From assembly GCF_002099425.1 (NCBI RefSeq), contig NW_018343972.1, positions 6,773,501-6,837,500 on the forward strand: a stretch of DNA of 64,000 bases. The letters run 5' to 3'. Of the stretch, positions 52,025 to 62,762 are shown piece by piece. Every line of letters starts with the position of its first letter. Position 1 is the stretch's first letter. Both the position numbers and the translations under genes were made by a program. The notes under the pieces are model-generated. The model saw only the letters and a program-made list of their open reading frames with translations. It was not told the DNA's origin and searched no databases. The DNA is from Phascolarctos cinereus. Lineage: Eukaryota; Chordata; Mammalia; Diprotodontia; Phascolarctidae.

Positions 52025-52945
52025 GTCATTTAATCAATCAGTGCTTAAGTGCCTAGGAAGTACCAGGCATCATGCCAAGCACCGAGATACAAAAAGAGGC
52101 AAAAGAGTGACTACTCTCAAGGAGCTTATAATCTAATGGGGGAGATAACATGCAAACAAATACATACAGAGGAAGCTACATACATGGTAAATAGGGGATA
52201 ATTAACAGAGGGAAGGCACTAGAATTAAAAAGGACTGGGGAAGGAGGGATTTTAGTTGAGACTTAAAGGAAGCTAGAAAAGACTGAGTAAAGCTAGGGAA
52301 GTTCAGTAGGCTGAGCAAAGGAAAGAGGACATTTCAGGCATAGGGGACAGTCAAAGAATATGTCCTGAGCTGAGAAATGGAATGTCTTATTCATGGAACA
52401 GCCAAGATGCCAGTGTAACTGGATCAAGGAGTATAGGAAGTAAGGTAAAATTATTGGAAAAGTACGACAGAACTAGATCATAAAGGGCTTTGAATGCAAA
52501 ACAGATCATTTTGAGCTTGAATCTGGAGGCAACAGGGAGCCACTGGAGTTTATTGAGTGTGGGGGTGGGGGTGGAGGGGGTGACATGCTTTAGAGAAATC
52601 ACTTTAATGGCTGAATGGAGAATGGATTGGAGTGGAGAGAGGTTTGGGACAGGTAGACACATCAGCAGGCTATTACAATAGTCCAGGTATGAGATGATGA
52701 GGACTTGTATCAGAGTAAGGGCAGTGTTCGAGGAAAGAAGGGGGCATATTTAGGAAATGTTGCAAAATCAACAAACCTTGGCAACAGCTTGAATATATGG
52801 GTTGAGAGACAGGGAGAAGTCCAGGACGACTCATAGGTTCCAAGTCTGAGGACATGTTGAGTTTAAGATGCCTACTGGACATCCAGTTTGAGATGTCTGA
52901 AAGGCAGTTGGAAATGTGAGATTGGAAGTCAGCAGAAACCAGCCC
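52025..52945 (-). mobile_element. L2/L3-type LINE, best-preserved copy
   Basis: The 3' end lies at 52030 (CAATCAGTGCTTAAGTGCCT). Two long minus-strand frames remain. The frame at 52387-52662 reads LSPLQSILHSAIKVISLK, LNKLQWLPVASRFKLK, AFKALYDLVLSYFSN and LLDPVTLASWLFHE. The one at 52673-52948 reads SHISNCLSDISNWMSSRH, LKLNMS, LLILQ. These are the C-terminal third of the reverse transcriptase and the C-terminal domain. It is less decayed than other copies but interrupted and 5'-truncated. Confidence 0.95.
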
Positions 52946-53270
52946 CACTCCTTCCTACAGCCCCAGGTTTCTAACCCCTATACCTATCAGAATACAGTGG
53001 CCTTCATACTGCACTCCCAGAGCTACCATTCAGAGAAGCCCCTTCACACCTGCTGCCCTATAACCTAACCCAGGGATTAGCATCACAGGAAGAAACTCAG
53101 AACCAGCAAAGTAATGGGGTATCCCTAGGCAAGATCAGTGGCAGAGAGGTAATGCTGACTATTTGCCCTCCCATAGCAGTTACCTGTTGTAAAATGGGAA
53201 TTGTCAAAGACTTAAGATCTCTAACCAATGGAATAACCACCCCATGATCCCAGAGGACTGATGATAAAGC
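52946..53270. other. no recognisable feature
   Basis: Spacer. The minus-strand frame at 53097-53345 has no domain. Confidence 0.45.
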
Positions 53271-53274
53271 ACGT

Positions 53275-53460
53275 GATCCAACTTTTGACAGAAAGATATT
53301 GGATTCAAGATGCAGAATGAGACTTACATTTTTATACATGGGCAATGTGGGAATTCATTTTGCATGACTGCATATTTTCATGAGGATGTTTTTAGTCGGG
53401 GGATGAGAAAGAAGAAATAAATGCTTGTCAACTGAAAATTAAAATAAATAAAAATAAATA
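53275..53460 (+). mobile_element. probable L1 3' untranslated end
   Basis: TTGGATTCAAGATGCAGAAT, ATACATGGGCAATGTGGGAA and TTCATTTTGCATGACTGCAT, then ATAAATGCTTGTCAAC and an A-rich tail of AAATAAATAAAAATAAAT. Confidence 0.65.
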
Positions 53461-53519
53461 TAATTGTACTATCTATCTCAGAGTGTGGTTAAGAGGAAAC
53501 TACTTTGTAAAGTATAAAG

Positions 53520-53741
53520 CAGTGGTGTTGAATTCAAATAGATATAAGGACCACCAAACCATACACAAGAATCCCTGTAAACTGCATATTGACCTAGAAA
53601 AACAAACTTGTTTATATATTTATTTTTCATTAATACAACAACACACTAAAATCAGAGAACAATATTTTAGTCTGGTTCAGGTCACACTTGGAAGTGTTGC
53701 GGACAATATGCAACCACACAGGTGGTGTGTTTGACCCCTCG
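53520..53741. mobile_element. hAT-like non-autonomous DNA transposon, full length
   Basis: The left end CAGTGGTGTTGAATTC is an imperfect inverted match to the right end GTGTTTGACCCCTCG. The interior includes TTGACCTAGAAAAACAAACT, TTAGTCTGGTTCAGGTCACA and CTTGGAAGTGTTGCGGACAA. About 222 bp, with no transposase coding. An 8-bp target duplication is no longer clear. Confidence 0.8.
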
Positions 53742-53930
53742 GATGTAAAACACTATATAAGTGTGAGCTTAATATATTACATCTTTAACTAGAGTTCAAA
53801 GACACTGAAGTTCTAGGGATCAACATAAGTAGAGAAGATACACAGCATGCCTATTACTAAAAAAGAGGCTTCCCAGACTCACGAGTGGATGTGAAAATCT
53901 TTGCAATTTATAGATGGACTTCAGATATCA

Positions 53931-54093
53931 CCTAGGTCCTCTGGTGCAGCCTTTTGACTGAGTCCAAATTTCACAGAACATATCCTTTTATTAAGGGGAT
54001 TCATTCTATGAAGTTTGGATTCAGTCAAAGGGCCACACTTTTGGACCTAGAGGGTGACATGTGGCCTCAAGACTGCAGGTTCCCCCACCCCTG
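53931..54093. mobile_element. palindromic miniature DNA transposon
   Basis: Left arm 53932-53989 (CTAGGTCCTCTGGTGCAGCC, TTTTGACTGAGTCCAAATTT) pairs with right arm 53993-54050 (AGTTTGGATTCAGTCAAAGG, GCCACACTTTTGGACCTAG) over about 57 bases at about 80% identity, with a 3-base loop. The right flank continues with GTGGCCTCAAGACTGCAGGT and ends CCCACCCCTG, typical of a hAT-like terminus. The matching left terminus is missing, so it is truncated on the left. Confidence 0.85.
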
Positions 54094-54165
54094 ATTCTAG
54101 TCTGACTCATTTGAAAGATGAGTAAACTGGGGCCCAGAGTGGTGACCTCACTTGCCAAATATCAA
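54094..54165 (-). mobile_element. MIR fragment
   Basis: AAAGATGAGTAAACTGGGGC, then CCAGAGTGGTGACCTCACTT. Confidence 0.7.
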
Positions 54166-54317
54166 TCAGTTGATTATACCACTGAACGTTAGACCGAGAG
54201 CATCCAAATGTTGTTCTTGCTCTGCCATCTTCCATGCCAGCCCCAAACTAATGTCCTTGGGAGGTCCCTGTCACCAACTGCCATATCCTCACCCTTCAGT
54301 TGTTTTTGTGCCTGTCA

Positions 54318-54402
54318 TCTCTCCTGCATTATAAGCAAGATCAAGGCCTTGCACATAGTGGACATACATTAAATATTTGTTTGATGAATGAAATTGGATG
54401 AA
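54318..54402 (+). mobile_element. L2-type LINE 3' end
   Basis: AAGGCCTTGCACATAGTGGA, then CATTAAATATTTGTTTGATG. Confidence 0.78.
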
Positions 54403-54860
54403 CAATCAAATATTGCGCAGTCAGTCATGTCTTTCAATGTTTGTAAATCACCTAAAACAAAGAGCACCATCTGACTATTACCATGAGAGAACTAGAAGCT
54501 GATGGAAAAGTAAGTGTCCTAACTGCCCAGTGCCTGGACTGGAACTGGTCACTCTTTTTCTATTGTCTGAGTCATTAGGAAAAAAAAAGTCCTTAAGAGT
54601 GGGATGAGTATCCTTCAGATGTAGAGTTGTTCTGAGTTTCCTTTGATATAACTCTGTATTTCCTTCTTTTGCATTATTTCCAGATGCTTAAAGTTGTGTT
54701 CATTACTAAGACACTGAGACATCACATATGAAAATTACATCTACATCAATGAATAATGGAAAATAATGATGGGCTCATTAGAAGGAATATTTACCACAAC
54801 ATACCAAGGATCTACATTTTCATCGCTGGGGGTTCCTTCACACAGCTATGATCAAAAAAA
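54403..54860. other. no recognisable feature
   Basis: About 450 bases without repeat or exon. Confidence 0.45.
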
Positions 54861-54862
54861 TC

Positions 54863-55251
54863 TCTAGATTCTTGGGGCAGTTAGGTGGCACAGTAAATAG
54901 ATCTCTGGCCTTGGAGTCAGGAGGACCTGAGTTCAAATCTGGCCTTAGACACTTGAAACTTACTAGCTGTGTGATCCTGGGCAAGTCACTTAACCCCAAT
55001 TGCCTCAACAACAACAAAAAAAAATTCTCTAGATTCTTAACCTGGAGTCAAGAGGTCCATTAATAGATTTCAGGGTGTCCATGAACTTGGATGGGGGGGG
55101 AAAGTCTTTATTTGCACTAATCTCTAATTGAAATTTAGGATTTCCTTAAATTATGAATTTAAGCAAAATAATTATTCTGAGAAGGATTTCAGAGGCTTCA
55201 CCTCACTGACAAAGGGATCCATGAAACACACAAAAAGGTTAAGAATCCCTG
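54863..55251. mobile_element. hAT-like (MER102-like) DNA transposon, terminal repeat split by a SINE
   Basis: Left end CTAGATTCTT | AACCTGGAGTC and right end AAAAAGGTTAAGAATCCCTG are inverted copies. The interior has AGGTCCATTAATAGATTTCA and GGGATCCATGAAACACAC, the typical 'GGTCCATGGA...GGATCCATG' signature of the group. The SINE at 54874-55025 lies within the left terminal repeat. Without it the element is about 230 bp. Confidence 0.82.
54874..55025 (+). mobile_element. young marsupial CORE-SINE with target-site duplication
   Basis: GGGGCAGTTAGGTGGCACAG, GGAGTCAGGAGGACCTGAGT, GATCCTGGGCAAGTCACTTA and CCCCAATTGCCTCAACAACA. It is flanked by the perfect 13-bp duplication TCTCTAGATTCTT at 54861-54873 and 55026-55038. 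Confidence 0.96.
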
Positions 55252-55523
55252 ATCTAAATGGTCTTTGACACTCATTGGGGTCAAAATTTTGATTATCCTG
55301 TGGACAACCTGGTGATGCACCTCTCCAAATTTAGCTAGGCTTGTCAGTCCATTATTGGGATGACATGGTTTGTCCAATTAGAATATTTCATTGCAGTGTG
55401 GTGGTGACCCTGGGCTCCCAAAGGCTTTGCCAGCCAAGTGCAAGCTCTGACAGATCCTAACAAAAGGTAAAGGTTTCAAATATGGACCCAGTGATGATTT
55501 GTATGACTATCTGATTAAAGAAA
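55252..55523. other. no recognisable feature
   Basis: Spacer without repeat or exon. Confidence 0.45.
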
Positions 55524-55524
55524 G

Positions 55525-55745
55525 CTTCCATGACAATGACTAGAGAACTGGCCTCAGGATCAGGAAGGCTTATCTTTAAGTGCTACCTTTGACACACGCT
55601 GGTCATACAACCTTAGGTGAAGAACTTAACCTCTCAGTGCTCCAGGCAATCTCCAAGTCTACAAGTGAAAGTACTGACTTGCATGGTAGAGTATCCTGAT
55701 CTGAGAGTTCCCTATATCAAGGAAATCGTAGTCTAGGTCATTTAA
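55525..55745 (+). mobile_element. CORE-SINE with 'CAATCTCCAAGTCTACAAG' tail
   Basis: ATGACTAGAGAACTGGCCTC, CAGTGCTCCAGGCAATCTCC, then GAGTTCCCTATATCAAGGAA and ATCGTAG. A member of the distinct-tail subfamily seen at 333, 26778 and 30350. Confidence 0.78.
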
Positions 55746-55829
55746 TCTATCTGATTAAAATTTCTAGGATCACTGGCTTATTTAGAATTTTAGATTATAT
55801 GTCTATTCTACTGTCTTAAACCAAGAACT

Positions 55830-55985
55830 TTACATCATAGGATCATAGATTGTTATCTGTAGGGGACCTTGGGGCCCATCTAGACTAATCCCTCTTTCAT
55901 ATTACATGAGACACAGAGAGGTTAAAGTCACGCAGGTAGTAATTGACAGATGCAAGATGTGAAACCTAATTCTCTTCTATCCTTT
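55830..55985 (-). mobile_element. MIR-family SINE
   Basis: TCATAGGATCATAGATTGTT, GACCTTGGGGCCCATCTAGA, CATGAGACACAGAGAGGTTA and GTCACGCAGGTAGTAATTG. Confidence 0.82.
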
Positions 55986-56034
55986 GTAGCTAAACTCCTA
56001 AACTCCTGGGAAAAGCATCTACAATAGGTACTGC

Positions 56035-57445
56035 CATGTTTCTTCCTCTCACTCTCTTTTTAACTCCTTACACTCTGGCTTCCAACCTTATCATTCCTCC
56101 AAAACTGCTCTCCACGAAGTCATTAATGGTCTCTTACTTGCCAAATCCTTTTGTAAATCTCTTCTAAATCCTCATTCTCCTTGACTACTCTGCAGACTTG
56201 ATACTGTTGATCACTCTTTCCCCCATGATATCTCTTCTCTCTAGGTTTTCGGGACAACATTCTAACCTCCTACCTATCTGACTGCTCCTTCTCTGTCTGC
56301 TTTGCTGGACCCTCTTTCAGATCACGCCCTCTAACAACAGATGTCCAGTAGGGTTCTGTCCTGGGGCCTTTTCTCTTCTCCCTCTCTCCTACTTAGTTTG
56401 GTGATCTCATCAGCTCTCATGGAATTAATCACCATGTATATACTAATGATTCTCAAATCTACCTATCCTGCCCTAATTTCTCTGCTTAACCTCCAATCTT
56501 GAATCTCCAATTGCCTTTCACACATCTCAAACTGGATGTCCAAGTAGACGTCTCAAACTCTGTATGTCCAAAAACAGGATCGTAGAGGGCAGCACCACCC
56601 TCCCAGGCCCTCAAACTCACAACCTAAGAGTCACCCTCTTGATTTCTCACTCCCCATATCCAGACTGTTGCCAAAGTCTGTCAATTTCACCTTTGCAGTA
56701 TCTCTCAAATACATCCCCTTCTCTCCTCTGACACTGTCATCCCTCCCATAGGGCAGGCCCTCATCATCATCATCTCATGCCTGATTATTGCAGTAGCCTA
56801 CTGATGGGTCTGTCTGTCCTGTCTTTCTCTACCCCAACACATTCTCTATTCAGCCTCTGAGGTGATTTCCCTAAAATACAGATCTAATCATGTCACTCCC
56901 CTGTTCAATAAACTCCAGAGGCTTCCTGTTGCCTCTGGGAGCAAATAAAAAATGCTCTGGCATTCGAAGCCCTTCATAACCTATCCCTGCCTCCTACTTT
57001 TCTGATCTTGTTACACTTTACTCTCTAAGACATACTCTTTGATCAAGTGATGCTGGCCTTCTGATTGTTCCACAAGCAAAACATTCCAGCTTATAGCTCT
57101 GGGCATTTTCTCTGGCTGTCCCCCATGCCTGGAATGTTCTCCATCCTCTGATGTGCCTACTAATCTCTCTGGATTCCTTTAAGCGCCAACTAAAATCTCA
57201 CCTTCAACAAGAAGGCTTCCCTAGCCTCTCTTAATCCCAGTGCTTTCCCTCTTTTCATTACTTTCAATTTATCTTATATAGAGCTTGAGTTGTATATATT
57301 AATTTGCATATTGTCTTTCTACTAAATTGTAAGGTCCTTGAGGACAGGCATTGTCCTTTGTCTCTTTTTTGTGTCTCCAGCACTCAGCACAGTTCTTAAT
57401 ACCTAGTAGGTGCTTAATAAGTGTTTATTCTTTGATTAACTGACT
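56035..57445 (+). mobile_element. L2/L3-type LINE, long copy
   Basis: It covers the reverse transcriptase from AGTAGGGTTCTGTCCTGGGG ('GSVLG', the block before the catalytic site) through the decayed catalytic region ATATACTAATGATTCTCAAA (YADDSQ in better copies), then 'LSHISNWMS' (near 56520), 'NPRGFLLPLG'-type sequence and CCCCCATGCCTGGAATGTTC. The 3' end is TGTGTCTCCAGCACTCAGCA and GTAGGTGCTTAATAAGTGTT. At about 1.4 kb this is the longest LINE of its type in the window. Inactive. Confidence 0.93.
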
Positions 57446-58018
57446 TTAACTGTCCCATTCAGAAAGATATCTCTTAGTTTTTAATTCTCTCCAAGGAGAG
57501 ACTTCATGGTCTCCTTTAGCAAACCATTACTATTGCTACACAAAATCAACAATGATTCAAGGCAATATGAGATTCCATTTTTAAGAGTGGTAGATATAGA
57601 GGAGGGGGCAATCCTATGTGTATGCTAGTAAAAGAAAATGAAAACTGAAGGGAGGAGATAAGTATAGAAAGGAAGAAAGAAAGGAACTGAAGATCTAAGA
57701 GAAGTTGCTGGTAAGCATAAAGGGTAGTTTATTTCTTCCAGATACTTGTGGCTATCATTCATGGGTAACTTCTGTATCTTCCCCAATACTTTCTGTCCTC
57801 TTTCAACACCCTGGCCTCTGAGATCAATGATGTCATCAACTCCCATGACCCACAGTGATCATACCCTGGCTCTCCCCAACCTCTCTCCTTCACTACCATC
57901 AAATTGGTTTTACCCAGGTATCACAATTCCTAGTTGTAGCTCTGCACATAAGATTGCTATTCAAATGAAATAATATTTATGACATTCTTTGTAACTACAA
58001 GCACTTTAAAAGTATAAG
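57446..58018. other. no recognisable feature
   Basis: About 570 bases, with a purine-rich patch near 57655-57690. A 75-codon frame at 57746-57973 has no recognised domain. Confidence 0.45.
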
Positions 58019-58023
58019 CTAGT

Positions 58024-58255
58024 TATATATATATATATATGTATGTAATTTTTCTAATTATAAATGACAACAATAATTAAATTGATATCGTACTTTAAAA
58101 TTTGAAAATCATCTTATAAATCTTAGCTTATTTGGATCTTACAACCACCCTAGTACTATAGTTATTATTATCCTCATTTTACAAATGAGGACACTGAAAG
58201 AAAAGTGAGGTGACTTAGTCCTTTTCATACTGCTAGTAAGGAATTATAGGTCAAA
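58024..58255 (-). mobile_element. (TA)n run and MIR-family SINE
   Basis: TA run at 58024-58041. The SINE follows: AATTGATATCGTACTTTAAA, CCTCATTTTACAAATGAGGA, CATACTGCTAGTAAGGAATT. Confidence 0.82.
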
Positions 58256-59558
58256 TTTTCCTTCCTCACTCTCACCACCAGAAATCTAGCTTCTACAGTA
58301 CCTAAGTGCCCCCTAAAACTGGGAAGGGGCAGGAGGTCAATTTATATTTACATTTTTTCCTTTTCAAATGGATCTCATTTGAAGGAAGAAGTTTATATTC
58401 ACAAGTGAAGCATATTTGTCCTTATGTGTTATTATATCAATCCACCTTTCATTTCATCATTATATCTTCCTTTTTTCACTTAGTAAAATTAAATAGTTCA
58501 CCTTCATTTCCCTTGTGTTTTGATTTTCCTTAAATATTGAACAAGAACCAGCCATTAACCAAATTTAATGTTAGCAATTAGCTCACTGTTAAACATTAAT
58601 CACATGTGCACACGTACACTGAGATCATGAAGTACTGTGATCGATTTTTTAATAAACATCCCAGAAATTATATATCACAGTGGGAAATGTTCCCTTCAAA
58701 GGAGACACCTTGTAAAGAGATAGATATCCATTTCTGCTATGTTTGCCAGGGCTCAAAATATTTTGGGGATTCCACTTTTAGAAATGCCTTTCAAGTTCAT
58801 GGCATGTTTTTAAAATATCCTCAATGTTGAAAAAAATCTTCATCCTTAGAGCTTTGATTTTTGGAAACAACCAAAAATAATTTTATGCCAAGCCTGATCA
58901 ATAAAATGGGTCATCAAAGTGGAAAATATCTGTTGCTGTCCTCAACTGCCAACTATGGCTCATCAAACAGAGTAGGGAGCCATCTTACTTCTTTCTTCCT
59001 GCTCAAAACGTTAATATGTAAAGCTAAGAAAATGAGTGGAGCTTAGTGCCCCAAGGCTGTGTAAACTCACTTGTCTCTGCCTTCACTCCTGCTGTTATAA
59101 TGTGGGAATGCTTAAAGGAGAAACAGATGTGCACCCAAGGCATCTAGACTGTAGCCCCACCATTGGTGTTAGAGATGGGGGAGAAAATCTATGCATAGAT
59201 GTGTAAAAGAAGGACCAAGGAGAAAAAATGCGTTCACAAGAAGTAAAAACAGAGAGTTTGAAATACTGAAAGTAAACTGCTTTTCAGTAGAAGGATCTGT
59301 AGGAAAAATGAGTTGAGACAAGGAGCCCTATATGTATGAGAATATTGAAAGCTTGAATTTCTGGCTTCTGGTTTTGGAGAAACAGGGTGGGTCTAGGCTG
59401 AATCAGCATAGGTGTTTGGTGATTCAGGGTGAATATCAAAGTGCATATGGCAGGGTAGCTGAGCCACCTGGGCCCCAGTGTCCTTCATACAGTGATACCA
59501 ACACCGGGGAGCTTGAAAGGAGGAATCTTGTCAGACTGCATACTAAACAGCATTATCT
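58256..59558. other. long repeat-free block, no gene
   Basis: 1.3 kb without a recognised repeat. Several frames of 60-77 codons (for example 58606-58830, Cys- and aromatic-rich) match no domain that I know. Confidence 0.45.
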
Positions 59559-59559
59559 T

Positions 59560-59885
59560 TTTTAACCTTTTTTTAATAACAAGTATTTATTTTCTCTACT
59601 GCTCACCTTTCCCCACAGTAAGAAAGGGAAGAAGAAGGAAAGAAAGGATAAGCAAAGCAAATTCTTTCATTGGTTAATGTCATATGCTGCTTTTTAATTC
59701 TATCACCTTCTTAGCAAGAGATGAGTAACATGTTTCATTTTCGGTCCTCTGAAATCACATTTGGTCATTACATTGAACAGAGTTCTCAATTCTTTCAAAG
59801 TTGCTTTTCTTCATAACATTGTTTTTATTGTATAAATTGTTCTCCTGGTTTTGTTCATTTCACTCCACATTATTTAAATGGCAAG
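59560..59885 (-). mobile_element. L1 LINE 3' end
   Basis: CATATGCTGCTTTTTAATTC, TCATTACATTGAACAGAGTT, CTCAATTCTTTCAAAGTTGC and TATAAATTGTTCTCCTGGTT, then TTCATTTCACTCCACATTA. These are the reverse complement of the marsupial L1 ORF2 end and 3' UTR (an NxTRRTIYT-type block precedes the stop). Confidence 0.78.
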
Positions 59886-60744
59886 TTCTAAGCTTCCTAT
59901 ATTCCCCATCTAGGAAAAGAAGCTTAAGTAACACTAGAGGGACTGACTTCCTTGGGTGCTTAATACCTATTTTCTTCTGATCTCCCTATTGTTGACTCTA
60001 GTACTCCTCACTGAGACTGGGATTCAACCCTGTTCAAATATTGTACTGACCATATCCCCTGTTGGCCTAAAAAAAAAAATGACTCACTTAACCTTTAAGG
60101 CATTGGGGCATATCTATATGTTTTGGCTTGTGATTCCATTTATCAACAAGTCTTTTTTGCCTCTAGTCCTCTGCTACTATTAGTAGATTCCTTCCTCACC
60201 TGCCTCTTCCACTCCCCAAGTCCACTTCCTTCTCAATAGGTAATGCTGCCTGCCTTTACCCCAGACTTCCATGGGATAATGGGAAGATGAGATAGGAAAA
60301 ATAATCTTGATTTCAACCAAAAATAAATCATATCTGTTTCCTGCTATTACAATGTTTGCTGTCCAAAACAAAATCTCACAGTACTTTGGAAACAACCAAA
60401 AATAATTTGGTCTTGACAACAAATGGCTGTTTTGAAAGGACTACGATATTTTCTCAAGTGCTTTTAAACTGACTCTAATGGCAAAACCAGAATGTTTTGA
60501 ATATGATCACTACTTCAAAGCAAGCGTTTAGCCTTAAACGTTCTGATTTTGAAAGGCAATGCTTATTCAGATATGTAAGTTCTGTTAAGTGCATCAAAAA
60601 CTTGGATTCATTTTATAATCACTACTCAATTATGTTTTAACAAAAGTGCCATCTCAGAGACAGGCACAAACATACATCAACTTATGTGCACTCAAATATT
60701 CACATATGGATACATAGTCGAATGCACACTCTCCCATACCCTTT
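59886..60744. other. repeat-free block, no gene
   Basis: About 860 bases. The part at 60430-60660 has even composition and no repeats, a weak candidate for conserved non-coding DNA. Confidence 0.4.
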
Positions 60745-60952
60745 TACAGTCAGGGAATGTTATAGCAGGAAGGGACCTTAGAAAACACTTTCTCCAAAGC
60801 CCTTACTTTTCATATGGGGAAGCTAAGATCCTGAGAAGTTAAATGACTTGTGTGAAATCATATAAATAGTGTACTGGAAGGCCAGGTCAAATTCAGGCCT
60901 CCTGATTCCAAGTCTAGTGTACTTCCACTACCAAAAATTACCTCTCAGAATT
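60745..60952 (-). mobile_element. MIR-family SINE
   Basis: GTTATAGCAGGAAGGGACCT, CATATGGGGAAGCTAAGATC, AATCATATAAATAGTGTACT and CCTCCTGATTCCAAGTCTAG. Confidence 0.85.
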
Positions 60953-61604
60953 GATTCCTGCCCTCAACCTGTATCTTATGGTCACCTGCTTGATTTCCTT
61001 CCTCCCTATGCTTGAAATCTAGAGCCATTTAATCTGGGGTTCTAGGACCATTCTTGTTCTAGACAAAAATATTTGAGAAACACTTACTTAGTAACTCAGC
61101 CCTGGATCTGCTTTGTTGCTGATCCTACTCTGACCTTTTACCTAATTTCAGAAATAGGGCTATTATTTTTTTCCTATGTAATCATACTTCCACGCTTTAT
61201 AACTCAATTCTAGGAAATGAATTCTCTCTTGCCATCCCATTGTAAATTCTCCTCGGTTCCTTGCTTGGGACCTTAGTTCCTTCAGAGCTGGTTCCTCACC
61301 TTGCCTTTAAGGGTTTGGAGTCTAGTCTTTGAACCCAGTTTTCATGGGTGAGTTTACATATTTGCCATCAGAACTCTGTTATGCCTTTTGCCTGCCTCCC
61401 TGCCTGCCTGTTCATCTACCTATTTATTGTCTATTCCTTGATCTTTTTAATGCTATCTCCTCATTTGCCTCTGCTTCTTCCTTTTGGCACCTGTTGAAAC
61501 CACTCTTCAATGTCTGCCCTACCAAGAGAGGTTCTTCTGACTTCTGAAGCCTGGCCATTCCCAGTCTGATGTTACCTGCTTGTAACCCAGGCAATGAGAT
61601 GGCA
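60953..61604. other. no recognisable feature
   Basis: About 650 bases, with CTGC/CCTG-type low-complexity near 61390-61412. Confidence 0.45.
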
Positions 61605-61945
61605 GGCAGTGTGGTGCAGTGAAAAGAGCACTAGGTTTGGAGCCTAGAATGTTCTCCTTCTTCCTTTCCACCACTTGGCTTCTCTGGCACCCTTTCAGTC
61701 CCAACTAAAATCCCATCTTGTGCAAAGAGTTGTTCCTGGTCCTACTTCATGCCAGTGCCTTCCCTCTGTGCTTTTTTTTTTCAGTCAATCCTGTCTGTAT
61801 CTTCTTTGTATACAGTTGTTGGCATGTTGTCTCCACCATCAGATTCTGAACTCTTTTCAGGTAGAGATTATGTTAGCCTTTCTTTGAGTCCCCAGCACTT
61901 AAGTGTTTGGCACATAATAGGTGCTTAATAAATGCTTACTGATGA
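61605..61945 (+). mobile_element. SINE scrap and L2-type LINE 3' part
   Basis: GGCAGTGTGGTGCAGTGAAA (SINE head) up to about 61645. Then the LINE: AATCCCATCTTGTGCAAAGA, GTCTCCACCATCAGATTCTG, TTGAGTCCCCAGCACTTAAG and GGTGCTTAATAAATGCTTAC. Confidence 0.88.
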
Positions 61946-61949
61946 CTTT

Positions 61950-62280
61950 GGAGTTGTAGAACCTGAATTGAAATGCAGGCATCACAATAGAGACTTGGAA
62001 TCAGGAAGACCTGAATACAAATCCTGCCTTACTAGCTGTATTATCCTGGACAAATTACTGAATCTTTGGGAGCCTAAGCTTCTTCTGGAAAATTGGTGTG
62101 CAATTATGTACATATATAAAAGTACATCGCAAACCTTGAAATAGTATTTAAATGTGAGCTATGATCTTGTCTCTGCTACTTTGAACTTCCCCTTTCTGGG
62201 CCTTGATGTTCTCATCTGTAAAATGAAGCACTTAGACTAAAAAATGTTCAAGATTCCTCCTATTGTGATTCTAAGAGGCA
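61950..62280 (+). mobile_element. two MIR-family SINEs in tandem
   Basis: First: ATCAGGAAGACCTGAATACA, then TTATCCTGGACAAATTACTG and AAACCTTGAAATAGTATTTA. Second from about 62170: GGGCCTTGATGTTCTCATCT, then AGACTAAAAAATGTTCAAGA. Confidence 0.8.
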
Positions 62281-62499
62281 AAAGCAGATGCAGGGTTTTA
62301 AGAAACAAGATGGCAGCAGAGCACTCAGCTATTCAGCTAGAATAGGAGAATTCCAATTTGTCCCACTGGTGAATCTATTAATGTAAGCAGTCAGGCTCCA
62401 CCATCCAGCCTTCCCAGAATTCCCTTCACCTAGTGAATTTCCACTGTTACTACCACCCTCATGAATGTCCACAGAAATAATAGAATCTACCGAGAAAAG
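62281..62499. other. no recognisable feature
   Basis: Spacer. CAAGATGGCAGCAGAGCACT near 62305 resembles a YY1/L1-start motif but nothing L1-like follows. Confidence 0.4.
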
Positions 62500-62762
62500 A
62501 TGGGAGCAGCTAGACGATACTGTAGATAGAGCACAGGGCTTGGAGTCAGGAAGTTCAAATCCAGTCTCAGACACTTACTAGCTGTCTGACATTGGACAAG
62601 TCACTTAATGCCTACTTGCCTCAGTTCTTCATTTGTAAAATGGGGGATCACTGGAGAAGGAAATGGCAAACCACTCCAGTATCTTTGCCAAGAAGACCCC
62701 ATGGACCCACATGGAGTCAGGTAGGGTCAGACACAAGTGAATGACTGAACAGTAACAAAGGA
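62500..62762 (+). mobile_element. full-length RTE-tailed CORE-SINE
   Basis: GAGCAGCTAGACGATACTGT (head), GACAAGTCACTTAATGCCTA (CORE), GGAGAAGGAAATGGCAAACC, CTCCAGTATCTTTGCCAAGA and TCAGACACAAGTGAATGACT (RTE-like tail). It is the plus-strand counterpart of 9290 and 18905. Confidence 0.95.
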
